Of a stretch of DNA of 32,703 nucleotides, positions 14,534-22,596 are shown one piece after another; the stretch's first letter is position 1; the number at the start of each line of letters is the position of its first letter. Below the pieces are notes generated by a model, which saw nothing but the letters and a program-made list of their open reading frames with translations, had not been told where the DNA came from and made no database searches. The position numbers were made by a program, and so were the translations under genes. Where the stretch lies: assembly GCA_023910675.1 (NCBI GenBank), contig JAAVWC010000033.1, forward strand, positions 1 to 32,703, written 5' to 3'. Source of the DNA: Gemmatimonas sp. (GTDB lineage: Bacteria > Gemmatimonadota > Gemmatimonadetes > Gemmatimonadales > Gemmatimonadaceae).

Positions 14534-17521
14534 TCAGGCCTTGGAGGCCTGATCGAGCGTACGCGCCACTTCCTCGGTGCGGTAGCACTCGAACACGTCG
14601 CCGATCTTGAGATCGTTGAAGTTCTCGATGCCGATACCGCATTCGTAGCCTTCCTTGACTTCGTTGACGTCGTCCTTGAAGCGGCGCAGCGACGAGATGG
14701 CGCCGTGGTAGATCTCGACGCCGTCGCGAATGACGCGGATGTGCCCCTTGCGATTGATGATCCCTGAGCGGACGATCGTACCGGCGATGGTGCCGATGCG
14801 GGCGACCTTGAACGTCTCGCGGACTTCGGCTTCGCCGAACACCACTTCGCGTTCTTCGGGGCGCAGCATGCCTTCGAGGGCGGCCTTCACATCGGCCACG
14901 GCCTCGTAGATGATGCGATAGAGCTTGATATCGACGCCTTCGCGCTCGGCAGCCTGACGCGCGTTGTTGTCGGGACGAACGTGGAAGCCGATGATGATCG
15001 CGCCGGCGGCCTTGGCGAGCAGAATGTCGCTTTCGGCGATGGCACCGACCGCGCGGTGGATGATCTCGACCTGCACTTCGTTGTTCGACAGCTGCTGCAG
15101 CGCATCGGCGAGCGCTTCCGCCGGACCGCCCTGGTCGGCCTTGATGACGAGGCGCAGCTGACGCTTCTGGCCAGCGGCCGCTTGCGACATGAAGTCTTCG
15201 AGCGACACCACCCCACGCGTGGTGCGACGGCTCTTGGCTTCACGGTCGAGCCGTTCACGACGCTGCGCGATTTCGCGCGCGGCGGTCGCATCGTCGACGA
15301 CGAGGAGTTGATCGCCGGCCATGGGCACGCCCGTAAGGCCGAGGATCTGCACAGGAATGGCGGGGCCAGCTTCCTTGACCTGCTTGCCACGCTCGTCGAG
15401 CATGGCGCGCACGCGTCCGGAGTAGATGCCGCAGATGTAGTCGTCGCCGACCTTCAGCGTGCCGTTCTGCACGAGGACGGTCGCCACGGGGCCCTTGCCC
15501 TGGTCGAGCTGGGCTTCCACCACCGAGCCGACGGCACGACGGTTGGGATTGGCCTTGAGCTCGAGGATATCCGCCTGCAGCAGGATCTGGTCGAGGAGCT
15601 CGGCGACACCGGTGCCCTTCTTCGCCGAAATCAGCGAGTGGAGCACGGTACCGCCGAAGTCTTCGAGCACGACTTCGTGCTGGAGGAGATCCTGCTTGAC
15701 CTTTTCGATGTTGGCCGTGGGCAGGTCGACCTTGTTGATCGCGATGATGATCGGCACGCCGGCAGACTTGGCGTGCGAGATCGCTTCGACCGTTTGCGGC
15801 ATGACCTGGTCGTCGGCCGCGATGACGATGACGACGATGTCGGTGACCTGGGCACCCCGGGCACGCATGGCGGTAAACGCCTCGTGACCGGGGGTGTCGA
15901 GGAACGTGATGAGACGCTTGCCGGCGACTTCGACGTGATACGCGCCGATGTGCTGCGTGATGCCACCGGCTTCGCCGGCCACCACATTCGCCTTGCGGAT
16001 GTAGTCGAGCAGCGACGTCTTACCATGGTCGACGTGACCCATGATGGTGACGACGGGCGAGCGGGGACGCAGATCTTCGGGAAGATCGACATCGCCCATG
16101 TCGGTGACGTCGGCGGCGTAATCGCTTTCCTTGACGGCCTGGAAACCGAATTCGCCGGCGATGAGTTCGATTTGGTCGAAATCGAGGCGTTGGTTGATGG
16201 TGACCATCAACCCGAGCGACTTGAAGGCGAAGCCGACGATCTGGGTGGCCGAGATGCTGAGGATCTGGGCGAGTTCGGAGACCGTGATGAACTCGTTGAC
16301 GCGAACGGTCTTGCGTTCCTTTTCGGCCGCGATTTGACGCTGCTCTTCGGCCTCGGCGCGCATTTCGGCGCCGAAGCGACGACCGGGGCGACCGCGCGTG
16401 GGCGCGCCGCGCATGGCGGTCATCGTCTTGGTGATGTTCGCCGACACGGCTTCCTGATCGACCGCTCCGCGTTTTCCCTTCTTGCCACGCCGCTGCTGGC
16501 TCTGCCCAGCAGCTGGTGACATGCCTTGCAGTCCGCCCTGCGGCGGATTCCCCTGCTGTGCACCACCCTGATGACCGCCACCCTGCTGACCGCCGCCCTG
16601 CTGGCCGGGGCCTGTGGGGCGACGATCATCACGACGCTGTCCCTGCGAAAGTCCGCCGCCGGGGGCCGCGGACGCGATGGGTCGCGCGGACCCGAAGTTC
16701 GGCGACCCGCCCTGACGCGGCCGCGGCGCACCGGGCACGACGGGGCGCGGACGCGGCCGGTCGGCGGGGAGCGAGGCCGTTGGCGGGGGCGCTGCGGGGG
16801 CGGCCGACGCCGGCGCTGCGGGCGCCGCGGGCGTCGCCGCCGAAATCGGGGCGGCCGCCGCTACTGGTTCCGGGGCGGCGGCAGGCGTCTGCACGGGCGC
16901 CGGCGCGGCCACGGGCACGACAACCGGCGTCGGCGCGGGAGCGGCCTTGACCGCGACCGGCTCGGCGACGGGAGCGTTCGGAACGGCGATGATGTCGGGG
17001 ATCGTGGTCGTGGCGGCCGCTTCCACAACGGCGGGCTTGGCGGCCACCGGTACTGGCGTAGCCACCGGCTCGACCGCGGCGACGGGACGCGGCGTTTCGG
17101 CGACAGGTGCCGGAGCCGGTGCGGCCGCCGTGATCGGCGCGGCGACGGGTTCCGGCGTGCTGACGGGCGCGGACTCTGCGCCGGGGGCCTCGCCATCGTG
17201 TTCGTGATGCTCACCGGCCTCAGCCGCGCGGCGACGGCGTACGGCCGGCGCAGGCGCGGCCGTTTCGGCCTCGGGAGCGGCCGGCGTATCGGCGGCCGTG
17301 GTGCGACGGCGGCGCGGCGCAGCGGCCGGCGCCGGCTGTGCCTTTTCAGCGCGCACGCGTTTTTCGCGCTCCCAGCGGGCGCGAATACGGGACACCTGAT
17401 CGTCGGTCAGCAGCGACAAATGGCTGCGAACCGGCACATCCATCTGGCGCAGCAGCGCGATCACCTCGTCAGCCGAGATGCCGAACTCACCTGCCATGTC
17501 ATGCACACGAAGCTTGCTCAA
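14534..17521 (-). CDS. infB: Translation initiation factor IF-2
   Basis: GTPase that brings fMet-tRNA to the 30S subunit and promotes subunit joining. It is 995 aa, long for IF-2. An IF2N domain is at residues 1-55 ([19 protein letters not shown]), then a linker of about 300 residues rich in Pro, Ala and Val and later Gly and Gln, a second IF2N-like domain at about 403-455, and the G domain from about 493: [31 protein letters not shown] and SAKKGTG. Domains II, III and IV follow. The start codon is TTG, 5 bases after a strong GGAGG at 17527-17531 that overlaps the ylxQ stop; the ATG between them is followed by a stop after one codon. It lies between ylxQ and rbfA in conserved order. Confidence 0.97.
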   Translation of the reverse strand: MSKLRVHDMAGEFGISADEVIALLRQMDVPVRSHLSLLTDDQVSRIRARWEREKRVRAEKAQPAPAAAPRRRRTTAADTPAAPEAETAAPAPAVRRRRAAEAGEHHEHDGEAPGAESAPVSTPEPVAAPITAAAPAPAPVAETPRPVAAVEPVATPVPVAAKPAVVEAAATTTIPDIIAVPNAPVAEPVAVKAAPAPTPVVVPVAAPAPVQTPAAAPEPVAAAAPISAATPAAPAAPASAAPAAPPPTASLPADRPRPRPVVPGAPRPRQGGSPNFGSARPIASAAPGGGLSQGQRRDDRRPTGPGQQGGGQQGGGHQGGAQQGNPPQGGLQGMSPAAGQSQQRRGKKGKRGAVDQEAVSANITKTMTAMRGAPTRGRPGRRFGAEMRAEAEEQRQIAAEKERKTVRVNEFITVSELAQILSISATQIVGFAFKSLGLMVTINQRLDFDQIELIAGEFGFQAVKESDYAADVTDMGDVDLPEDLRPRSPVVTIMGHVDHGKTSLLDYIRKANVVAGEAGGITQHIGAYHVEVAGKRLITFLDTPGHEAFTAMRARGAQVTDIVVIVIAADDQVMPQTVEAISHAKSAGVPIIIAINKVDLPTANIEKVKQDLLQHEVVLEDFGGTVLHSLISAKKGTGVAELLDQILLQADILELKANPNRRAVGSVVEAQLDQGKGPVATVLVQNGTLKVGDDYICGIYSGRVRAMLDERGKQVKEAGPAIPVQILGLTGVPMAGDQLLVVDDATAAREIAQRRERLDREAKSRRTTRGVVSLEDFMSQAAAGQKRQLRLVIKADQGGPAEALADALQQLSNNEVQVEIIHRAVGAIAESDILLAKAAGAIIIGFHVRPDNNARQAAEREGVDIKLYRIIYEAVADVKAALEGMLRPEEREVVFGEAEVRETFKVARIGTIAGTIVRSGIINRKGHIRVIRDGVEIYHGAISSLRRFKDDVNEVKEGYECGIGIENFNDLKIGDVFECYRTEEVARTLDQASKA
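16551..16610 (-). repeat. Gln/Gly-rich repeat in the IF-2 linker
   Basis: This stretch encodes tandem QQGGG-like units ([19 protein letters not shown]). The DNA is a degenerate repeat of about 15 bases. It lies between the Pro/Ala-rich part of the IF-2 linker and the basic RRGKKGKR segment, and is a likely site of length variation between strains. Confidence 0.7.
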
Positions 17522-17530
17522 CCCATCCTC

Positions 17531-17911
17531 CTACCGCGAAACGCGCGTCGCGTCGCCTGCCGGGGCTGCCCCGGCCACGGCGCCACGGATACCCCGCGCC
17601 AGCGCCTGATCTACGATCCCGATCGCCGCCGTGGTATCCCGCCCCACAGCGCCGCCCAACTCGGCCGCACTAGGCCACTCCACCATCTCGACGCGCCGAG
17701 CCCGAAGGACCGGCACGACTTTATCGAGTGAGTGGCGCGAGACATCCTGCGCCACGATCACCATCTGCAAATTGCCCTTCTGCGCCGCGATCTTCACCTG
17801 CTCGACGCCAATCACCACCAGTCGACCTCGCGCGCCGAGCCCGACGAGTCCCAGCACCTTGCGGCGCGTGACGTCATGGAGGGCCGGCGGCACGCTGTCG
17901 CCGTCACTCAC
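17531..17911 (-). CDS. ylxQ: YlxQ-like L7Ae/L30e-family RNA-binding protein
   Basis: A 126-aa protein of the L7Ae/L30e/S12e/Gadd45 fold. RRKVLGLVGLGARGRLVVIGVEQV is followed by the family-typical VIVAQDVS and the GRDTTAAIGIVDQALARGI segment, where L7Ae proteins carry their last helix. Members in nusA operons are thought to bind kink-turn RNA, but their exact job is unsettled. The start is a GTG forming a GTGA overlap with the nusA stop. It lies exactly where ylxQ or a split ylxR/ylxQ pair is found; no ylxR is present between it and nusA. Confidence 0.85.
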   Translation of the reverse strand: MSDGDSVPPALHDVTRRKVLGLVGLGARGRLVVIGVEQVKIAAQKGNLQMVIVAQDVSRHSLDKVVPVLRARRVEMVEWPSAAELGGAVGRDTTAAIGIVDQALARGIRGAVAGAAPAGDATRVSR

Positions 17912-19221
17912 GCGCTGCGACCACCTTCGTCATCCTCGGTCGTCAGCTCATCGATGATCGACATGATGCGGTCGGCTTCCTCGGGCGCGATGCCCGGCAA
18001 GCGCAGCAGGTCATCGCGATCGAGATCGAGGATATCGTTGAGCGTGTTGTATCCGGCTTCGGACAGCACCGCGACCGTCGCCGTTTCGAGTCCTTCGATT
18101 TCGGTGAGCGGAATGTCGGCTTCGACTTCGTCCTCGGGGAGCGGGGCGAATAGCGGATTGTCGCCGCCCTTCTCCAGCCACTCACGGCTCGAGTACAGGT
18201 CGATCTTCCATCCCGTCAGCTCGGACGCGAGACGGACGTTTTGTCCGTTGCGACCGATGGCCAGCGAGAGCTGATCTTCGTCGACGACCGCCTGAATGGT
18301 CCGCGAGACAGCATCGCTGAAGACGCGCGCCACGCGCGCGGGCGCCAGCGCCAGCTTGGCGAAGCGTTCCGGATCGGGCGACCACGGCACGATGTCGATG
18401 CGTTCGCCGCCCAGCTCGTTGACGACGGCCTGCACGCGTGCGCCCTTGAGGCCGACGCACGCGCCCACCGGATCGACGGCGTCATCGCGAGACGTGACAG
18501 CGATTTTGGTGCGGCTGCCCACTTCACGCGCGGCGGCCTTGATCTCCACGATGCCCTGTTGGATTTCCGGCACTTCGAGCTTGAAGAGCGCCTGCACGAA
18601 GAGCGCATCGGCACGGCTCAGAATGAGGCGCGGGCCCTTGGGCGTATCTTCGACGCGCTTGAGGACCGCGCGCACGGGTTCGCCCTGATGGTAGTGCTCG
18701 CGGTGATTTTGTTCGCGATACGGAATGATGGCTTCCGCCTCACGGAATTTGTTGAGCATGACCACGAGCTTGCCGCGTTCGATCTGCTGCACCTCGCCCG
18801 ACAGCAAGTCGCCCACGCGTCCGGCGAACTCGTCGCGGATGCGTGTGCGCTCGCCTTCGCGGACGCGCTGAATGATCCGCTGCTTGGCTGCCTGAACGGC
18901 CGTGCGTCCGAATTCCATGAAGTCGACCGGGATTTCCATGACGTCACCCGCCTGGAATTCCGGATCCATGAAGCGCGCTTCTTCGAGCGTGACTTCACGC
19001 GATTCGTCAGTGACTTCATTCACGACCGTCTTCAGCAGCACGATGCGAATGGCGCCCTTGACTTCATCGATTTCGATTTCCGCCTGGACGTTGGCCCCGT
19101 GCTTCTTCGCCAGGGCGGCAAGAATGCCGTCCTGGAGAAGCCCGTGCAGCTCCTCGCGCGTGATCTGCTTCAGATTCGACAGCTCACGTAGTGCTGTGAG
19201 AATTTCCGCCGATCCGGCCAT
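17908..19221 (-). CDS. nusA: Transcription termination/antitermination factor NusA
   Basis: Binds RNA polymerase and nascent RNA to control pausing, termination and antitermination. The 437-aa protein has the N-terminal RNAP-binding domain (residues 1-125), an S1 domain (DLLSGEVQQIERGKLVVML, ending about 200), two KH domains with the motif DPVGACVGLKGARVQAVVNELGGERIDIV and the second GxxG in AIGRNGQNVRLAS, and an acidic C-terminal helix-hairpin-helix-like domain (DILDLDRDDLLRLPGI). A GGGGAG lies 4 bases before the ATG. It follows rimP with a 9-base gap. Confidence 0.97.
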   Translation of the reverse strand: MAGSAEILTALRELSNLKQITREELHGLLQDGILAALAKKHGANVQAEIEIDEVKGAIRIVLLKTVVNEVTDESREVTLEEARFMDPEFQAGDVMEIPVDFMEFGRTAVQAAKQRIIQRVREGERTRIRDEFAGRVGDLLSGEVQQIERGKLVVMLNKFREAEAIIPYREQNHREHYHQGEPVRAVLKRVEDTPKGPRLILSRADALFVQALFKLEVPEIQQGIVEIKAAAREVGSRTKIAVTSRDDAVDPVGACVGLKGARVQAVVNELGGERIDIVPWSPDPERFAKLALAPARVARVFSDAVSRTIQAVVDEDQLSLAIGRNGQNVRLASELTGWKIDLYSSREWLEKGGDNPLFAPLPEDEVEADIPLTEIEGLETATVAVLSEAGYNTLNDILDLDRDDLLRLPGIAPEEADRIMSIIDELTTEDDEGGRSA

Positions 19222-19230
19222 CCGTCTCCC

Positions 19231-19698
19231 CTATCGTTTCCAGTGAAACGCCAGTCGCGCTTGCGTGACCTCACGGAGCGGCACCTGCACTTCCCGCCCC
19301 TTGGGATCCCGCACCAACGCGACCTCAGCGCCTGCCTCGCCATCCAGGGCGAGAATCTCGACTTCCTGTTTTCCGCCTGCCAACAATGCACAGGTGACCG
19401 TCGCCCGGCGCCCAACAAAACGGCGCCAATCGGCCGCGTGTCGCAGCGGCCGGTCCGCGCCAGGCGAGGACACCTCCAACACATACTGCTCGGCGACCAA
19501 CGCATCCGCCTCCAACCGGGCTTCCAGCGCCCGGGAGGCGCGTGCGCAATCGTCGACCGTCACCTTCTCTTCGTCCCGGCGATCGATCCGGATCTCCAGC
19601 ACTGGGCGGGCCTTGGAGCCCCCCCGACGCAGCTCGACCAGATCGAAGCCCAGGGTGTCAAGTTCCCGTGCCACAATGGGTTCGATGGACTCGCCCAT
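19231..19698 (-). CDS. rimP: Ribosome maturation factor RimP
   Basis: Needed for 30S assembly at the S12/S5 stage. The 155-aa protein starts GESIEPIVARELDTLGFDLVELR and contains LEIRIDR, VTVDDCARASRALEARL and the YVLEVSSPGADRPL motif diagnostic of RimP, with a C-terminal SH3-like domain. The reading frame is open upstream to 19824, but the ATG at 19698 has a GGGAGG 7 bases upstream, and the upstream part reads through a terminator hairpin, so the short form is chosen. It is the first gene of the nusA operon. Confidence 0.95.
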   Translation of the reverse strand: MGESIEPIVARELDTLGFDLVELRRGGSKARPVLEIRIDRRDEEKVTVDDCARASRALEARLEADALVAEQYVLEVSSPGADRPLRHAADWRRFVGRRATVTCALLAGGKQEVEILALDGEAGAEVALVRDPKGREVQVPLREVTQARLAFHWKR

Positions 19699-19788
19699 CT
19701 GCCGACCTCCCGAACGACTTCCAGAACGCCACCAGACCATGCCCGCAGACACGGCTGGCAGATGAACGCCACGTAACCCCAAGAGAAC

Positions 19789-19817
19789 AAAAAAGTGTGG
19801 GGGCCATCCCCACACTT
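19789..19817 (-). terminator. Strong intrinsic terminator or attenuator in the rimP leader
   Basis: On the minus strand AAGTGTGGGG, loop ATGGC and CCCCACACTT form a perfect 10-bp stem, followed by further T residues (six in the run counting the last stem bases). This is the best terminator in the window. It is 128 bases past the pgeF stop and 90 bases before the rimP start. A promoter-like sequence lies upstream of it, so it may either end the murA-pgeF transcript or act as an attenuator for the nusA operon. Confidence 0.85.
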
Positions 19818-19871
19818 CTTCCACCCGCGCGAGGCGGGCGAGGTCACGAAGAGGTTACTTCTCAGTCTTGC

Positions 19872-19900
19872 AAGCTATGGTCGGGAGGGGACGGGGTCAA
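19872..19900 (-). promoter_or_regulatory. Predicted promoter for the rimP-nusA-infB operon
   Basis: On the minus strand TTGACC (19900-19895, five of six consensus) is followed after 17 bases by TAGCTT (19877-19872, a weaker -10). Transcription would begin near 19865, giving a leader of roughly 165 bases that contains a small CCCGC/GCGGG hairpin and then the strong terminator. No equally good promoter is visible between the terminator and rimP. Confidence 0.45.
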
Positions 19901-19944
19901 GATGACTGGTCGTTCTCCGGACAACTCGGACGGTCCTGGCACGA

Positions 19945-20655
19945 TTACAGGAGGGCTACGAGCCCCAACATCCGGCCAACATCGCCGCCCCGGTGCGAGA
20001 AATACCGGTCCTGATGACAGCGCGCACAGCCGCGGTCGATGGTGACCGTCCCGACACCGCGCGCTCTGGCCTGCTGCTCCAGCACCGCCCGCACATCGAG
20101 ATACCCTTTTCCTGCCGCAGGGGTGCCCGTCACCGCGGTCAGCACTTCGGGACCGACCTCGTAACAGGTGCCGCAGATAGCCGGCCCTAAGAAGACCCCA
20201 CATTCGCGAGATGCGAACCCCATGGCCTCGAACAGATCAAGACCGCGGTCCAGAATGCCCGCCGCCGTTCCCCGCCAGCCAGCGTGTAGCGCCGCCACCG
20301 CGCCGCGCGGATGCCACACCAGCACCGGGGTGCAGTCGGCGACAGTGACCGCGAGCGCCGTCCCCCGCGTGGTGGTGACATGCCCGTCGATCCCCGGCGC
20401 GCGCAGCCATCCGGTCCAGCCGGCATCGTGCACGGCCACGGCAGCCCCGTGGACCTGGTGCGCGGTGGCCAATCGCGTAACTCCGAGGGTCGCGAGGTCG
20501 GCCTGCAACGCCGACCAGCGGCCCATGACCTCGCCCACCGGCTCGGTGCTCCCCAATCCGAAACTGCCGTTACCGCGCGTCGTGGTCCAGCCGCGGATCC
20601 CTGCGGGCACCCCAGGCACGTCCTCGGCGTCCTGCAGCGTCGAAAACACGGTCAA
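19945..20655 (-). CDS. pgeF: PgeF (YfiH/laccase-domain) peptidoglycan editing factor
   Basis: Member of the family first called multicopper polyphenol oxidoreductase and now linked to hydrolysis of wrong L-Ser-containing peptidoglycan precursors and to purine nucleoside phosphorolysis. The conserved metal and catalytic residues are visible: ATAHQVHG, VTVADCTPVLVWHP, ALHAGWRGTAAGI and, near the end, CARCHQDRYFSHRG. The length (236 aa) is normal. The open frame begins with TTG at 20655; a GTG two codons later (20649) is a better start. It follows murA by 4 bases, in keeping with a cell-wall role. Confidence 0.92.
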   Translation of the reverse strand: MTVFSTLQDAEDVPGVPAGIRGWTTTRGNGSFGLGSTEPVGEVMGRWSALQADLATLGVTRLATAHQVHGAAVAVHDAGWTGWLRAPGIDGHVTTTRGTALAVTVADCTPVLVWHPRGAVAALHAGWRGTAAGILDRGLDLFEAMGFASRECGVFLGPAICGTCYEVGPEVLTAVTGTPAAGKGYLDVRAVLEQQARARGVGTVTIDRGCARCHQDRYFSHRGGDVGRMLGLVALL

Positions 20656-20659
20656 CCGC

Positions 20660-21955
20660 TTACTGCGCGCTGAGCGTGACGCGCTTTATGGACGCGCCAA
20701 GCGCACCGAGCCGTTGCTCGATGCGCTCGTACCCGCGCTCGATCTGCTGCGCATTGTTGATCACGCTCGTGCCGTCGGCACAGAGCGCCGCGAGCAGCAT
20801 GGCCATGCCCGCACGAATGTCCGGCGACTCGACCGTCCCGCCGCGCAACTGCGTGGGCCCGGAAACAATCGCGCGATGCGGATCGCAGAGCACGATGCGC
20901 GCGCCCATGCCGACGAGTTTGTCGGTGAAGTACAGACGCGACTCGAACATCTTTTCGTGGAAGAGAATCATCCCGTCACACTGGGTAGCCGCGACGATGG
21001 CGATCGACATGGTATCGGCCGGGAACGCCGGCCATGGCTGGTCTTCGAGCTTGGCGACGTGCCCGCCGAGGTCGTTCTGCATTCGACGCGACTGGTCGGC
21101 CGGGACGATCAGGTCGTCGCCGTCGACCGTGCACGAGATACCCAGCTTTTCGAAGCCGAGCAACGTGCTGCGGAGATGCTCGACACCGGCGCGTTCGATG
21201 CGCAACGTGGAGCGGGTGACGGCGGCAAGGCCGATGAATGAGCCGACTTCAATATGGTCCGGGCCGATCTCATGCGTGGTCCCGCCGAGTGGCAAGCCGC
21301 CTTCGATCGTGTACACATTCGAGCCAATGCCGTCGATGCGGGCACCGAGCGCGACGAGAAAGCGTGCAAGGTCCTGCACGTGCGGCTCACTGGCCGCGTT
21401 GCGCAGGATGGTGCGTCCCTTGGCCGCGACGGCCGCCACGAGCGCGTTTTCGGTGGCGGTGACGCTGGGCTCGTCGAGAAAGACATCGGCGCCGACGAGG
21501 CCCTTGGTGTCGAAGCGGAATCGTGCCCCCAGCTCGTACGTGGCGCCCAGCGCCTGCAGCACATGGAAGTGGGTATCGAGACGACGGCGTCCGATAACGT
21601 CACCACCCGGGGGGGAGAGCGTCACGGTACCACAGCGTGCCAAGAGCGGCGCGGCCAAGAGGATCGATGCGCGGATGCGCACGCACATGGCGGGATCGAG
21701 GTCGGCGGCCCGCACCTCGCGCGCGTGAATCCGCAGCGAATTCTCCCCGTTCCACTCGCACTCTGCACCTGTCGTCCGCAGGAGCTCCACCAGCGTTTCG
21801 ATATCGCGGATGCGCGGGACGTTGTGCAACTGTACAGGCTGGTCCGTGATCAGCGAGGCGGCCACGATGGGTAGGGCGGCATTCTTATTGCCCGCAGGAC
21901 GAATGCTCCCCTGGAGACGTTGACCACCTTCGACGATGTATTGGACCGCAGACAT
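20660..21955 (-). CDS. murA: UDP-N-acetylglucosamine 1-carboxyvinyltransferase (Asp-type MurA)
   Basis: First committed step of peptidoglycan synthesis: transfers enolpyruvate from PEP to UDP-GlcNAc. The 431-aa protein begins QYIVEGGQRLQGSIRPAGNKNAALP, which carries the conserved Lys-Asn pair, then RIRASILLAAPLLARCG, the mobile loop SPPGGDVIGRRRLDTHFH, and PDIRAGMAMLLAALCADG with the general Asp. In the mobile loop the residue that is Cys115 in E. coli is Asp here (Asp119, codon at 21601-21599). Known MurA enzymes with Asp at this place do not react with fosfomycin. The start used is ATG 21955; the frame is open to a TTG at 21997, but the family N terminus begins at the ATG. Confidence 0.97.
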   Translation of the reverse strand: MSAVQYIVEGGQRLQGSIRPAGNKNAALPIVAASLITDQPVQLHNVPRIRDIETLVELLRTTGAECEWNGENSLRIHAREVRAADLDPAMCVRIRASILLAAPLLARCGTVTLSPPGGDVIGRRRLDTHFHVLQALGATYELGARFRFDTKGLVGADVFLDEPSVTATENALVAAVAAKGRTILRNAASEPHVQDLARFLVALGARIDGIGSNVYTIEGGLPLGGTTHEIGPDHIEVGSFIGLAAVTRSTLRIERAGVEHLRSTLLGFEKLGISCTVDGDDLIVPADQSRRMQNDLGGHVAKLEDQPWPAFPADTMSIAIVAATQCDGMILFHEKMFESRLYFTDKLVGMGARIVLCDPHRAIVSGPTQLRGGTVESPDIRAGMAMLLAALCADGTSVINNAQQIERGYERIEQRLGALGASIKRVTLSAQ

Positions 21956-22016
21956 GGATAGGGCGAGGCGCGGGATTGGTAAAACCGTGAGATTCAAGCT
22001 TAGTCAGGCGGCGCCA

Positions 22017-22044
22017 TGGACACGAGCCTCGGCAACCCTTAGAT
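22017..22044 (+). promoter_or_regulatory. Possible promoter for the coiled-coil/PLC gene pair
   Basis: TGGACA (22017-22022) resembles a -35 box and TTAGAT (22039-22044) a weak -10, with 16 bases between. The -10 ends six bases before the ATG at 22051, so the transcript would be leaderless or nearly so. No Shine-Dalgarno is present before that ATG. Confidence 0.3.
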
Positions 22045-22050
22045 CACGGT

Positions 22051-22596
22051 ATGGCCCTCCTGAGCGCACTCCCCCGGCTCCTGTCGTGGTCCCTGGTGCA
22101 GGCGGTAACCCTGCCCGACACGATCATTGCCCGCACGATTCCCGACCGCGGCATTCTCGAGTGGACCAGCGGCATTCTGCAAATTGTCGTCTTACTGCTC
22201 GCCGTGGGTGCCCTCGTGGCGTTCATCCTGCTGCTGGCCGGATTGCGCGAAGGGGTGAAGAAACTCAACGCGACACTTGAGCGACTGACAAACGACACGC
22301 GTCCCATGCTGGCCAATGCGAACGCGATGGTCGGAGACGCTCGTGAGATGGTGGCGAGTGTCCGGCGCAATGTGGATACGATGAGCAACGCGGCGGGCAT
22401 GATCGGCGACACCATTCTCGATGCTGCGGAAGTAACCGCCCAGCGCGTGGACGAAGTGAACGCCGTACTCGATGTCATTCAGGACGAACTCGAGGAGACG
22501 GCGATTACGGCCGTGTCTGCCATCCGCGGCGTGCGACTTGGCGCGGACGAGCTGCTGTCGCGCGTACCGTCCGGTCGCCGGAAGCGCCGTGACTGA
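22051..22596 (+). CDS. Membrane-anchored coiled-coil protein (DUF948-like)
   Basis: A 181-aa protein with a single strong membrane helix at about residues 42-64 (GILQIVVLLLAVGALVAFILLLAGL). It is followed by a long helical, heptad-like region with ANANAMVGDAREMVASVRRN and further alpha-helical repeats to about residue 150, ending in a basic tail RRKRRD. This is the layout of DUF948 and of MCE-like membrane proteins; I do not assign a function. The next gene overlaps its stop by 8 bases, so the two are probably cotranslated. It is transcribed away from murA. Confidence 0.8.
   Translation: MALLSALPRLLSWSLVQAVTLPDTIIARTIPDRGILEWTSGILQIVVLLLAVGALVAFILLLAGLREGVKKLNATLERLTNDTRPMLANANAMVGDAREMVASVRRNVDTMSNAAGMIGDTILDAAEVTAQRVDEVNAVLDVIQDELEETAITAVSAIRGVRLGADELLSRVPSGRRKRRD

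Noticed and set aside
14981..17731. Two long plus-strand open frames (512 and 401 codons) opposite infB
   Set aside because: They mirror the IF-2 coding sequence; the compositions (Asp/His/Val-rich and Gly/Arg-rich) are those expected from the complementary frame.
19818..19871. Possible known small RNA (SRP RNA, 6S or a fourth tRNA) in the rimP leader
   Set aside because: There is a GC hairpin but no SRP tetraloop/GGAA platform, no T-loop GTTCGA and no cloverleaf. Only the terminator can be supported.
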